The notes beneath the pieces were generated by a model. The model did no database searches. It was not told the origin of the DNA and worked only from the letters and a program-made list of their open reading frames with translations. A stretch of 64,000 nt of DNA from Cyanoderma ruficeps (Eukaryota > Chordata > Aves > Passeriformes > Timaliidae): assembly GCA_008694505.1 (NCBI GenBank), contig VZDJ01000033.1, positions 4,827,091 through 4,891,090 on the forward strand, given 5' to 3'. Position numbers and translations under genes: made by a program. Each line of letters begins with the position of its first letter. Positions within the stretch are counted from its first letter, which is position 1. Positions 46,491 through 57,343 of this stretch are shown here, in pieces.

Positions 46491-47097
46491 GTCCAGCAAC
46501 TCATGGTCTTGACATCTTGGACTACACTGGGAATGTTTTGAGGTGTCCCACCCGTTGTGCCTCATCCGTGGTGTGGGAAAGGGAGCGCTCTGTGGGGTGT
46601 CAACCTGAAACCCTGCAGTTGCCAGGCTGTTGGTGCTGGGAGCAACCCATGAGAGGAAGTCCCACATATCAGAGAGGGTTTGCAGATGCCATATGGCTCA
46701 GGCTGGTTCAGGTGGCGCCTGCCTGAAAGCAATTGTTGGTCTGAGACTGGTAACAGTGCAAGGAAATGTAAATCCACTCAAATTTCCAGCTTGTGCCGCT
46801 GGAAGCTTGATTCCTTATGGGTAAAACAAAGAGTGAGAAGTTACCAGCAATCACGCCATGATCCACTATTGCACATTCCAGTAGGCATCTGGAGCCCACT
46901 AACTCAAAATTCCTCCCTGTGTTTTGTAAAAACAAGGTGTTTCACATTTTCTGGGAATCTTGACTGGAGGCTGGTAAGTTCAGTCGTAGGTGCTGTGTCA
47001 GAGCTCAGAGGTCACAAATTTCAGATATGGACCTTGTCTGGCCCATTTTTCAAAGCCCTGTTGCTGGCTGAGATGCTCCGTAATATTCTGCATGTTA
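46491..47097. other. Unique noncoding stretch
   Basis: No gene or repeat is recognised. The 173-codon plus frame at 46680-47201 ends in a lysine-rich run encoded by the adjacent purine tract and is not protein-like. Confidence 0.5.
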
Positions 47098-47278
47098 TAA
47101 AAAGAGGAGGAAGAAGGAAAAAAGAAATAGGAAAGAAAAAGAAAAAGGAAGAAAGAAAAAAAGGAAGGAAAAGGAAAAAAAGTAAAATGAAAATATATTA
47201 GAAAAGAAAAAATTTAAAGACAAAAAAGTAGAAGAAAAAAGAAGAGAAGGTAATGAAAAATAAAAAGAAGAAAAGAAA
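47098..47278. repeat. Long polypurine (GAAA-type) tract
   Basis: About 180 bp with very few pyrimidines on the plus strand, made of GGAA, GAAA and AAAG units. Possible intramolecular triplex former. Confidence 0.92.
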
Positions 47279-48084
47279 TTTCTACTTTCCATAGCTGGAA
47301 AAGAGTTCATCCATCTCTCCAGCTGTGGCACAAACATTTGTGGACATGGTGCTTTGGCTCCTTGGAAAGAGCTTCACAGCAGTTTTTGTTTTGTCAGGAG
47401 AAAGGAGAAGAGATCAGCATTTCCCAGGTAGCATAAAACTCTTCTTGGTTAACCCCCCACAAGCGAGCATGGCTGGAATTTGGATGTCCTTTCCTCTGTG
47501 GCATTCACGACAAGTCACCCACTCACTCAGGAGTGTCAACATCCAGAACCAAGGAGGACAATCCAGGGAAAGCATGCAGGCACAGATGAAAGGATCCTGG
47601 GGACACTTCATCTCAGTTGTCATGTCTTGGAGAAGACATGGAAAACCCTGGGATTTAGAAAGGCTTCCACTGGCCAAGGTCTTGGGTGTTAACTTTGGTT
47701 TACTGACAAATTTCAGTAGACGGTTGCCCAAGCCATGGACTGGAACAACCACAAAGGGTAGGGTGGGCCATAGGACCCATAAATAATGTGGGTGCAAACC
47801 CTTTCCTGGCACAGGAGAATTCCTGAAGGCCATCAGGAGATGCTTTGCTTTGGGGAAAGAGAAGGAGGTGGCCAAAGCCAAGGTGATGGGCACAGCACAC
47901 GTGCCAGGCAAAGAGGACACTTGACAGCACACAAAGACATGGTGAGGGGCTGCAAGGAGAGGGGAGGGTAGCAAAGCTTTGGTGCTTCCCTTGGCACTTG
48001 AATTTGGGATCCTTTGGATGCATCTCACCTCCCCCACTCCCTCCAGAGTTCTGCAAACACAAGGCTGAGGGGGAGCAGCTCCTA
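47279..48084. other. Unique noncoding stretch
   Basis: Frames of 153 codons (+, 47325-47786) and 207 codons (-, 47414-48037) overlap completely on opposite strands. Neither has a recognisable domain. Confidence 0.5.
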
Positions 48085-48440
48085 ATCAATGACATTAATT
48101 AATAGATGAATGGCAGAGAGGCGCGAGTATTGCCCCACAAATGAAAAGCAAATCCCAGCCAAGGGAAAAAACTGGCGAAACTGTAGCAATTTCTACTCGG
48201 TTACCCTTGAGATTTGGCTCCAGATTCAAAGGATAGGCAGGCGGAGAGGGAGGTTGGGAGGAGGCGGGCGGGGGGGAGTTGGCTCATATTCTGCTGTGAC
48301 CCAATTCCATACAAAGCATCCTGTAACAAAACACGTCTCTATCTACAAAGTACAAGTAATCTTTGTTTTCAGTACAATACTTATCTGCATTTAGACCGAC
48401 GATGGCAGTGCTTGGCTTATTTTCATGGATCCAGTTATCC
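48085..48440. promoter_or_regulatory. Candidate CNE
   Basis: AATCAATGACATTAATTAATAG near 48084, 'gaggcgcgagtattgcccc', 'actggcgaaactg', AGTACAAGTAATC near 48349 and 'tagaccgacgatggcag'. A G+C-rich GGGCGGGGGG patch at 48262-48278 sits inside. Repeat-free; function is inferred. Confidence 0.38.
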
Positions 48441-48458
48441 TTTTTATCCCTGTGAGCA

Positions 48459-48475
48459 TGTGTGTGTGTGTGTGT
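48459..48475. repeat. Short (TG)n microsatellite
   Basis: Eight TG dinucleotides followed by a pyrimidine-rich run to about 48510. Confidence 0.9.
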
Positions 48476-48479
48476 CTGT

Positions 48480-49790
48480 CTCCTCCTCTCCGTCCTCCTC
48501 GCTGTCTCCTGTGCCTGTGCCAAGCCAGCAGCTCTTGAAGGGTGCTGTTACACATCAGCAGAAGTGCAAATGCTGAAGGTTGGTGCCAGTTTGGGGCTTT
48601 TGGGCTGCCCAAATCCTTTGCTGCCTCAGGAAAGGGTGATTTTGGGATCTAGACCTGACCTCGCCTACCTGCATCCTGAGGAGCCCTTGAAGAGCCACCA
48701 TGGAATGGGAAACACTAGAGAGAAGAGATCACCCTGAGGGGTGTCCCAGAGCAGTGCCCCAGACCCCCAAGGTCACAGAGGGTGGTCTCACACCACATCC
48801 AACTGTCCCAGTCCTGTTGGCTTCTCCAGCTGTGCCAAAAGGAGGTGATACATCACCAACTCCACCATGGTTACCAGTCATAGAGCAGCTCATACCTGGA
48901 CAGGTCTCACCTCTTAAACTGGTGGGAGAAAGTTTAAGAGAAGAGTTACTCCAGGTCACAAAAGAAATGGGTTTCCAAGTTACAAAAGAAATGGGTTTCC
49001 AGTCTTGAAGATGCCCCACAATTTCAGCAATCGCCAGGGTGACAGCCTTCATGCACACATCAAGGAGGAGTCGCTTCCCACTGGAAGAGCATTCCCTGGT
49101 CTTGGTAGTGACACAAATGAGGTTGGAGAATTGTAAAGCCCCCTCAAAGCTTTTGAAGCCAATGACCTATGACAAGATGTGAATGCTTGGATACAGAGGC
49201 ATCATCCAGCTGGACTTTCCCCTCCAGGAGGTGCCTCTATGGGAACTCATCCCTCTGCCCACCAGCCATTCATCCTTCATGGAGCATTTCCTCCCTCTTA
49301 CCTCTGCTGTTCCAGGCCACTCACAGAGTCCCCAGCAGCAGGTCTGTGGATATTTTAGGAGTGTTTCCCATATTCCACAGGGGGGAATTAAGATATGGGG
49401 GGCAGAAGTGTCCGGCCCTGGTCACCATAGGAATGAGCAGTTGAAGGGAATTTTCATGTGAAACCAAAAGCGATATCAACAAGGCCCACCAAAGGTTTGG
49501 GAACCCCAATCTGTGCAGGAAAGCTGGAGGGTGCACAGTCATTTAGTCAAAAGTACACACTGGCTTGAGAAACATCTTCTGTGGGAGGGTTAGCCCAGCT
49601 CAGTGATATTGGTTCACCTCCATTCTCTAGATCGTGGCCTTGTTTTCAGTTCAGACCCCCAAACTGGCTTACTTTAGTACTCCCTCTCTTCACCTGCCAC
49701 TGCATTCCAGCTTTGCTTCTTACATTTCCTCCTCGGTTTTCTGTGAGTCCAGCCCTGGAGAGCGTCTCCATATTAAATAGGAATCAGGAT
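48480..49790. other. Unique noncoding stretch
   Basis: No gene is recognised. It holds the 24-bp tandem duplication at 48955-49002. Confidence 0.5.
48955..49002. repeat. 24-bp tandem duplication
   Basis: Units 48955-48978 and 48979-49002 differ at two positions (gtcacaaaag.../gttacaaaag... and the final base). Confidence 0.93.
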
Positions 49791-49794
49791 GAAC

Positions 49795-49990
49795 ACGGAA
49801 TGTAATACATGTAATTCCATGATAATCGTGTGTTTTACAGGCGGTTGACAAATTTGCTCAGCTGGAAGTAAACACACTCCTCCCCCTCCCCTCCTGCCCA
49901 TGGCCCTCTGTTTGTTTGTCATCAGTGCCACCTCCTCCCCTGAGAGCCACCTGAGCTGCTGCTGATAGGCAGATGACTCCCTTGTTCTGC
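49795..49990. promoter_or_regulatory. Candidate CNE
   Basis: ACATGTAATTCCATGATAATCG near 49806 and 'ttacaggcggttgacaaat', followed by GTAAACACACTCC (forkhead-like) near 49869 and TGTTTGTTTGTC near 49910. Repeat-free. Confidence 0.33.
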
Positions 49991-49991
49991 T

Positions 49992-50034
49992 TTTCCCACG
50001 TATTTATGCATTTCCCACGTATTTATGCATTTCC
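49992..50034. repeat. 19-bp tandem duplication
   Basis: Two identical 19-bp units (49992-50010 and 50011-50029) reading TTTCCCACGTATTTATGCA, plus the first bases of a third. It adjoins a candidate CNE. Confidence 0.95.
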
Positions 50035-51189
50035 ACCTGGTCATTCTTCACCCCTGGAAATCCCTTGAATTGCCTGTCAGCTTTTGGGACAGGATCTCCA
50101 GGCTCTTCTCTGCTCCCTCGTGGAAATAAAAATGTTTTTGAACCTCTGCTCATGCCTGGGTAGGCACGAAAGTGGTGGGTGGAGTTGAGGCTGAACATGA
50201 TTTTCAGCTTAAAGCTTTCCACTAAAAAGGAATCTTTACTGGAAATGAACTGGGATTTTCAGTGCATTATAATGGTGCAGTCTGGTCAGATTTTGGGGTG
50301 GTCTAATGAAACAATTCTTCAGCCAGTTCTGGAAAGATCAGCTTCTCATATCCACATTGGGGCTTTATTATTTTTCATGTATAAATCTCACATAAATACA
50401 TGTATAAAAACATGGAATGTGTCTGCTTGGAAGTTCAGCTAAATGATGGATGTTCTTGTGAGGAGGAATGTGGCCAGATGTTATGGTTGCCACCAGAGTT
50501 CTGGGTCTTCTACCCTGTTTGAAGGGGTGAGACCTGCCAATTCAGCAAGGTCTGAGTTTTTGGGTGGAAAAGGTTTTCTCTTGGAAAGGAATTTTGCTGG
50601 GACATTTCCAGTCTGGTGTTGATAATTCTGGTGTCAGGCTCATCTTTCCAACATGTCCAGATGGATATGAAGGCTCCTTCGTCACTTCACAAATATCAGC
50701 AAGGAGATGTTGGTATTCATTAATGAAGGAAAAGGGATTTAAGGACTTCTAAGAATGACTAAAGGTTGATGAAACTTTAAAATCGATACTTTTTGGTGGG
50801 AAGTAGTGGAGACCAAGACATTGAAGGAAAATGACAATTTAAACCCCCATTTTGATGTGATTTTTGTCTTCTGCTATATTTAAAGTGTCCCAACAAGTTT
50901 TTCAGTATATAATTTTTTTTCCTGTTACTAGTGCAGCCCAAAATACAGTTGGAAATCTTGAAACCATTCTCAGCCTGGTAAAACTGTCACCAATGTGTAA
51001 TTTCTTTTTTAAATCTTCATATGTTCATTGACCATGGGAAACAAGTGCTGGCAGAAGGAAGAATTATTTTTTTTTTTGTTCCTGAGGCCCAGAGTGTTGT
51101 GGGACAATTGTACCCGTCCCTCCATACTGCACTTTGCAATTTTAATGGACCTTAAAACTGATTGAATTGTCACTTTTAAGGAAAACTCT
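50035..51189. other. Unique noncoding stretch
   Basis: A+T-rich from about 50750. No gene or repeat is recognised. Confidence 0.5.
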
Positions 51190-51345
51190 AATTGAAAGTG
51201 CCCAAGGCCGGGTTGGACTGGGCTTGGAGCAACCTGGGACAGTGGAAAATGTCCCTGCCCATGGCAGGGAGTGACACTGGATGAGTTTTAAGGTCCCTCC
51301 CACCCCAAACCATTCCAAGATTCTGTGACTTTGTGGTCTCTAAAT
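51190..51345 (+). repeat. CR1 3' end
   Basis: 'gtgcccaaggccgggttgga', 'ttggagcaacctgggacagt', 'gagttttaaggtccctccca' and 'aagattctgtgactttgtgg'. Confidence 0.9.
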
Positions 51346-51714
51346 ACTACATTTCATCATGGTTATATTTATGTATTTTTCATTTTATAACATGGTTCTC
51401 GAAATGAAATCATTCCTGATTGTGATATATGTGGACAGATCTGGGGGAACATCCATGGGACAACAACCCAACCTGGATGTTGGGTAAATAGTGAGCAAAA
51501 AGTTGACACCACATCCTTTATAATCCATTCAATCAGGTGAAACAGCAAAGCAGAAATTATTTGATTCTGCTGGGCAAGGAGTGAAGAAATTAATTTAAAT
51601 GCCCATAAGATGCAAAAGAGATGAAACATGGAATAAATCAGAGGGGAAAATTTCCATGAAGGTTCCAGAGCAAGTAGGTTTTGGGTTTTTTGGTTCTTTT
51701 TGTTTAAAAAAAGA

Positions 51715-51830
51715 AGGTTGGATGGGGTTTGGAGAAACCTGGTCTAGTGGAGGGTGTCCCTGCCCGTGGCTGGGGGTGGAACAAGATTGTCTTTAAGGCC
51801 CCTTCCAACCCAGACCATTCTGGGAATGCA
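51715..51830 (+). repeat. CR1 3' end
   Basis: 'aggttggatggggtttggag', 'ggtctagtggagggtgtccc', 'gattgtctttaaggcccctt', 'ccaacccagaccattctggg'. One of the shortest recognisable copies, about 115 bp. Confidence 0.9.
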
Positions 51831-52757
51831 GCATGGAAGATTTAAGTCACATGCTCAGAAGAAAATCACTGGTGTTGAAGACAGAGAACCACTGGGATAC
51901 ATTTCCTTGGGAGGTGGCAGAGTGACCAGTGTGGGATGTTTTTGGGAAGGGTGAACAACTCCCAGCGCTGCTCTAGGTCTGCGTGATCCCACCCTGGGTA
52001 GGGGGAAGGGATTAAATGATACCTCATGTCCCTCTCAGCCCTGAATCCTGCACCTCCAAAGCCTTCCCAGGAATTCGTTGTCATGTTGGAGGAAGCCCTG
52101 GTCAGATTGAGCCATGGCAGGGTGGGAGCTGGTGGCAGAGGGAGCGCTCAGATTCCCTCGGAGAAGAGGGAATGTCAAGACTACTCGCATGGAACTGAAA
52201 GCCACTGGACACAGGAGCAGGGTCACAGCAGAGCCCTGGGACCTCAGTCTTGGGCTGGGTCCTGTCTCCAGGCGCCCCAGAGCCACCTGAGTCCCCAGGA
52301 CCGAGAATGAGGCCACCAGAACTGACCGCACATGGGTGGAGATGACCTCCTGTGGTGGCTGCCCTTCCCTGCGAGGAGACATCAAGAGGAGGTTTGTGGG
52401 TACAGAAGAGGATTCCAAAAACTAGAGCCTTCTTTCTTCCATGGATTTCACCACCAAAAAACCCCAGGAAAGAGCCCCAGCTCCGCTCCACCTAAACCCA
52501 GAGCTGGATTTCATCTCTCTTCCTCCAGCAAGTTTCTCAGGGTGTTTCAACGTGGGGACAGAGAGCTGGGACAACAATCCCTAAAAATTCACCATGTATT
52601 TGGATATAGAATGGTGCCAAGCTGTGGTTCCACGTGCATGAGAGGGACCAAGAAGTTTTGAGTTACCTCTCCCTGCCACACTGGGGTTAGTGGCTTGGGA
52701 CTTTGGCAGAGCTCTGGGATGCTGGGAATAAAGAGATGGAGCACTTTTCCAAGGGAA
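51831..52757. other. Unique noncoding stretch
   Basis: Overlapping open frames on both strands at 52016-52491 (up to 129 codons) have no recognisable domain. Confidence 0.5.
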
Positions 52758-52758
52758 C

Positions 52759-52860
52759 AGAGAAAAAGAGACAGAGGGAGGCAGGGAAAGGAGGGGCCGG
52801 GGAGAAAATGGGAGAGAGAAAGAGAGAGAGAGAGTGCAGGGAGGAGGGGAAATGAAAGGA
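52759..52860. repeat. Purine-rich (GA/GGA) tract
   Basis: Nearly all A/G with GAGAGAGAGAGAG at 52822-52834. Confidence 0.88.
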
Positions 52861-52884
52861 TATTATTTTTTTTTGTATCTGTCA

Positions 52885-53250
52885 TTTCCCTGCTATCTCC
52901 CATATGACTTCTTAATCCATCAGAATGCTGGGAAGATAATGTTTTGGGCGAAATAACATGAGAGAGAGGATAGACTCCCAAGGACCAATATCTTTATTGC
53001 TCGGAGGATAAACGGATTATGTCAGCCATTTTCTGTTGCTGACAGCTTTTCTTATTAACCGATTTTATTTTTTAATCTTCCAGGGAAGAAATATGGTTTT
53101 ATGTCACAATAAAACGCCGGTCACATCTAATTCTGCCCTCAAACAAACAGATTTCTGAAAGCCTTGCAGAGAAATTTGAAATAACTTTAAAGAGGGGGTT
53201 TTTGGATAAAGTCTTTATCCAGAGGCTTGTTCAACCGCAGTGTAAAAGGT
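52885..53250. promoter_or_regulatory. Candidate CNE
   Basis: ACTTCTTAATCCATCAG near 52909, ATCTTTATTGCTCGGAGG near 52990, CTTATTAACCGATTTTATTT near 53051, TTTATGTCACAATAAAACGCC near 53098 and GATAAAGTCTTTATCC near 53205 (an inverted repeat GGATAAAG/CTTTATCC). CpGs survive in A+T-rich context. Function is inferred. Confidence 0.42.
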
Positions 53251-53251
53251 T

Positions 53252-53310
53252 TAGAGAGAGTGAGAGAGGGAGTGAGAGAGAGAGGGAGGGAGGGAGAGGG
53301 AGAGAAAAGT
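53252..53310. repeat. (GAGA)/(GGGA) simple repeat
   Basis: GAGAGAGTGAGAGAGGGAGT then GGGAGGGAGGGAGAGGGAGA-type units. Confidence 0.92.
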
Positions 53311-53394
53311 CCCTCACAGTTGTTTTTCCTGGTTGATCCCTATTAAAAGAAACTCTTCATTGTGGTGTACTCAAGGAAATACAGCTCAGACGAA

Positions 53395-53660
53395 AGAGTC
53401 ACATGAATGTTAACAAATATGGCTATTTGTGTGGCTTACGCGCCGCGGCGGGCTTAGGGATGTTGTGCGTGACACTCAGAGAATGAGGGAAGCAATCATT
53501 AGCATCCCAGCAACCTGCTTAGCCGCCCGCTTTCAGACTCCCCCTTTTGATCTGACACTTTTTTTTCCCTCAGTTTTGCTGGGATTACCAGGGAAGATGC
53601 TAATAAAGTATCAGCCCCGTTGTAGGCAGAGCGATAAGAAAGTCTTCTCCGGCGAAACTT
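53395..53660. promoter_or_regulatory. Candidate CNE with CpG core
   Basis: The short inverted repeat CAAATATGGCTATTTG at 53414-53429 is followed by the CpG core ACGCGCCGCGGCG near 53438-53450. Further on are GCAATCATTAGCATCC near 53491, 'gccgcccgctttcag' and CTAATAAAGTATC near 53599. Repeat-free; function is inferred. Confidence 0.4.
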
Positions 53661-55247
53661 CCCGCTTGCAAGGCAAGCAGCCCTTGGACTTGTTGCTGGG
53701 CTCCCAGTGCAGACCTGGAAACTGGGAGGGTTCCATTTCATTCCCTTTTTCCTTCCCTGAGTCCCCCAAAACCCCCTTCTGCAGATGGATCCTGCGTATT
53801 TCATGTGCATCTCCTGCAGGGATTTAGAGCAGGCTCCGTGGAGCTGATCATATCCCAGCTGCTCATGGGCATTTCTTTTCTCCTTTGGCTAAGGGAAATA
53901 GAGGGGAGCCCAGCCATGCCCATCCATTCCCCAGGGAGGGGTTGCTCCTCTGCCTTTCCCCCTTCGGTTTTCTTTTTCAGGAAACACATCTGCTACATGG
54001 AAATACTGGCTTTCACACAGCAAAGGTTTTGAAAGTCTTAATATAGACCGAAAAATGAACACCTTGGCTCTCAGCTTCCTTTTCTAGGCACACTGAGGAC
54101 CCTAAAACACCAGCTATCATCCCAAGAAGCACTCACAAGGAATTAAATCTCAGCAAGCATCTGTTGGTGCTGTTCTCTTATTGGGTTTTTTTGACTGTAA
54201 ATTCCTGCTGTGCTGGGCCCTACCCCAATACGTCTTGGCAGGCTCTCCTCCTTCTAAAGAGCTTAGGGCTGGACAAAGACCAGAGGCTTTCAGAGCTTTG
54301 GTTGCACTGGAGACATGCTGGGACACCCAAAAAGAAATGCCCTGCCTTCTCTAGGAGGGGCTTTCCCAGCATGGCAGTGGGCTGTGTGAGGAATGCACAG
54401 ATAAGGGAAGGTAAGGAAACACATCCCTGTGCATGGATGACCCACGGACGAGGGGTGGTTTGCAGGTTCCCCCACTGCTGCTCCACAGGGATTGCCACAC
54501 TGCTTCTGCTGGCAGAGCTTTGCTGGGCACCGTCTCCTTTGTGCTGTCTGCATTCCCAACACCTTCCCGCTGCACCTCATCCACATCCCAGGCTCTCCCT
54601 CCCCAAAATACTGGGTGTTCCAAAAGTGACTTTGCCTGGACAGGCCAGCACCATCGAGCTCAATTGCTCTATCCACCACATCCAACGAGGTTCAAGACAA
54701 AGCTGCCCCTGGTGGAGACCACAGAGCAGAAGGTGTGAACCCAAAGCCACCTGCTCTGAGCTATAATCCTCTAAAGGCAGATGGAATATCCAAACCTGGG
54801 ATTTCCTCCTGGAAGTGGATGCGCAAATAACCCCCTCAAAAATTAGTGAAACACCATCCTCCTCCTCAAAGAGCATTTAGGTTGATGAGGAAGAGATGAA
54901 GTTCATACAGCCTCTCCCCCAGCTGGCTCCTCTCATGCTGGAATGGATGCCAGGAGGTGTCCCAGCATGTCAGATGCTACTTAGCTCCCTGCTGTGGGGA
55001 TGGGATCAGCCCTATCCCAGGCAATAGCAATAGACCAGTGCTGCAAAGGGGTCACAGCTAGTCCAGTTTCCTGCTAGGGATGCCACCTTCCCTCCTCACA
55101 TCTTGGATTTTAGGATGGATTGTCCTTAAGAGCAGTTGAAGTTTAAGATGTCCCTAAAAAGTAAATTTGGTTGCTGTGTCTTTTCCCCTGGCAGGGAATT
55201 CTCCAGGTGTAGAGCAGACAGCACTTTTACTTTACTTTTTTTAAAAA
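53661..55247. other. Unique noncoding stretch
   Basis: The 200-codon plus frame at 54164-54766 overlaps minus-strand frames of 92-131 codons; no domain is recognised in any. Confidence 0.5.
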
Positions 55248-55269
55248 ATTATTATTATTATTATTATTT
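55248..55269. repeat. (ATT)n microsatellite at a CR1 3' end
   Basis: Seven ATT units directly abutting the CR1 copy that begins at 55270 on the minus strand. Confidence 0.92.
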
Positions 55270-55585
55270 TCACAGAATCCCAGAATCACTGAGGATGGAA
55301 AAGACCTCCAAGACCACAGAGTCCAACTTTTGTCCAACCACTGCCCTGTCACCAGCCCAGAGCACTGAGGGCTCACACCTCCAGGTGTTCCTTGGACACC
55401 TCCAGGGCTGGGGACTCCATCACCCCCCTGGGCAGCCTCTTCCAATTCCTTATCACCCTTTCCATGGAGAAGTTCCTCCCGATGTCCAACCTGAAGATCC
55501 CCTGGCACAGCTTGAGGCCATTTTCCTTGTCCTGTCCCTTGTTCCCTGGGAGCAGAGTCTGACCCCCCCCAGCTACAACCTGTCC
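55270..55585 (-). repeat. CR1 LINE 3' end
   Basis: 'cacagaatcccagaatcact', 'ggaaaagacctccaagacca', 'gggctggggactccatcacc', 'atggagaagttcctcccgat', 'gtccaacctgaagatcccct', ending near 'gagcagagtctgaccc'. Same CR1 type as the sense copies at 3111 and 62270. Confidence 0.93.
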
Positions 55586-55934
55586 CCAACACGTGCTGGT
55601 GGATCCAGCAGGAAAGATGGGCAGATATTCTCCTGAGGTCCCACACCCTCATGGCCTCATGAGAGACAGCTCCAGTTTTTGTCAAAACAAAAACATATCC
55701 CATTACAAAAATGCATTTTTATGGATAAAATCTGGTATTTACTGAAGAAAATGGCTTTCCCACATGAACAAAATTTATCTTTCTAATAAAAAAAAATGGG
55801 CAGTGTAAGGGAGTGAAGGAGTAAGGGTGTTTTGGTCCATTGTTTTCTGGGGTAAAAAGAGAGGAAAAGGAAACTGGAGGGAAGAAGCATGTAAAGTTTT
55901 ACTCACCATAAATGATCCCACCAAATATTTGGAA
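55586..55934. other. Unique noncoding stretch
   Basis: No gene or repeat is recognised. Confidence 0.5.
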
Positions 55935-56150
55935 ATTGTTCCCTGTGTGGGTGGTGAGGCCCTGGCACAGGGTGCCCAGAGAAGTTGTGGCTGCCCCTGG
56001 ATCCCTGGAAGTGTCCAAGGCCAGGTTGGACAGGGCTTGAAGCACCCTGGGATAGTGGAAGGTGTCCCTGGCATGGAGTAGAGCGGGCTGAGCCTTAAGG
56101 TCCCTCCCAAACCAAACCATTCCGGGATTCCATGATTTCATGATCTCTTC
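55935..56150 (+). repeat. CR1 LINE 3' end
   Basis: 'ggccctggcacagggtgccc', 'ctggatccctggaagtgtcc', 'caccctgggatagtggaagg', 'ccttaaggtccctcccaaac' and a CCATGATTTCATGAT tail. It is inverted relative to 55270-55585. Confidence 0.92.
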
Positions 56151-56599
56151 TTCCCTCCAGAACTTGGGACGTGATAGGATGGAGCCTTTGGACCAGGCAG
56201 AACCCAAGGTACAGGGATAGAGAGCGTCAAAGTGAAATGAGTTTTTTGTGTGGCTGCACCAAGGTCAAAAGGTTTTCTGATGCCCTTGACCCCTGGCTGG
56301 GAATACACTGAGGAATTTGGTGCTGGGCTCCTGCAATCCTGCTGGTGATCATCCCTACCTGGGCTGCACCGGGGCCCTCCACAAGCCAAAAGCACAAGGC
56401 AAGCAGAGACCAAATAAAGCCACATTAATCCCAGCTCCATTAGAAACACAGAAAATAAATAAATGCTGTTTTCAAATGCGGAAAAAGAAAAAAAAAATCA
56501 ATAGAGAAAGAAATATTATTTTTAATCTTCTAAGAGGTTTTTACAAACAACAGGGAGGGGAAAAATTGAAAGCCATGAAAAAAGACTTGCCAATGTCCT
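56151..56599. other. Unique noncoding stretch
   Basis: No gene or repeat is recognised; A-rich near 56483-56500. Confidence 0.5.
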
Positions 56600-57020
56600 T
56601 TTAACCTTTATTTATTATCACTCAGTCCACATCAGCCCCTGACTGCAAGATAATTTGGAATTTCATTTTAATTTCAATGTATCACATAATTCAGCACAGC
56701 TTTCCACTTTCTTTCTTTTTTTTTTTTATTTTTTTGGTACTGGAAACTTTAAAAATCTCTCTATGAGAAATGCGTCTTAAAAAAAAAAAGCACCCCACAA
56801 CATAACCCTTCTGCAGCAGTTACTTAATTTATAACATGAAAAGGGTTTGTGCTAAAATATGATAAAAATAAAATCAACAAACTTCAAAAAAGGAATATTC
56901 CTTAATAACATGCTTTAGCTTGAAGGGTGCCTGCTCCTCTGCTTTTCTTTGCCTTTGTCTGCTGCTCGCATTAGAGTGGAGTTATTTTGAGCCTGGCTTT
57001 TCGGAAGCCTTGTGCTGAGC
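56600..57020. promoter_or_regulatory. Candidate CNE
   Basis: CCTTTATTTATTATCACTC near 56606, AAGATAATTTGGAATTTC near 56646, TATCACATAATTCAGC near 56680, GTTACTTAATTTATAAC near 56818 and TTCCTTAATAACATGC near 56898, interrupted by a T-run near 56715-56738. Function is inferred. Confidence 0.35.
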
Positions 57021-57343
57021 CTTGTTGGGATGCGTTGAATGGCTGGGTCTGGCTGTGCTGGGGGAGCTCAGGAGCAGCCTGGGACAGGCTGGGGGATGGA
57101 GGATTATCGGTACCACCAACAAGGAACAAGCAGAGGGAGCCTGGCAATTCCCACGGGCATCGTGCTCCAGAACGCTCCACTTCCTGTAAGACCTCCCATG
57201 GGAGAAGCCTCTGCTTCCCCAGCTCCAGGTCTTGTGTTGTCCCCAGTGTGGCTTGTCCAGGATGGCAGCGAGGTCTGTCCTTCCCTCCCAGTGCCTCTGA
57301 GCAACAACAAACAGGCTGCAGGTCCCTGGATGCGGCTCCTGTT

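Noticed and set aside
46680..47201. 173-codon plus frame with a lysine-rich C-terminus
   Set aside because: The lysine/arginine-rich end is simply the GAAA polypurine tract.
54164..54766. 200-codon plus frame
   Set aside because: Overlaps three minus-strand frames and has no recognisable domain or splice boundaries.
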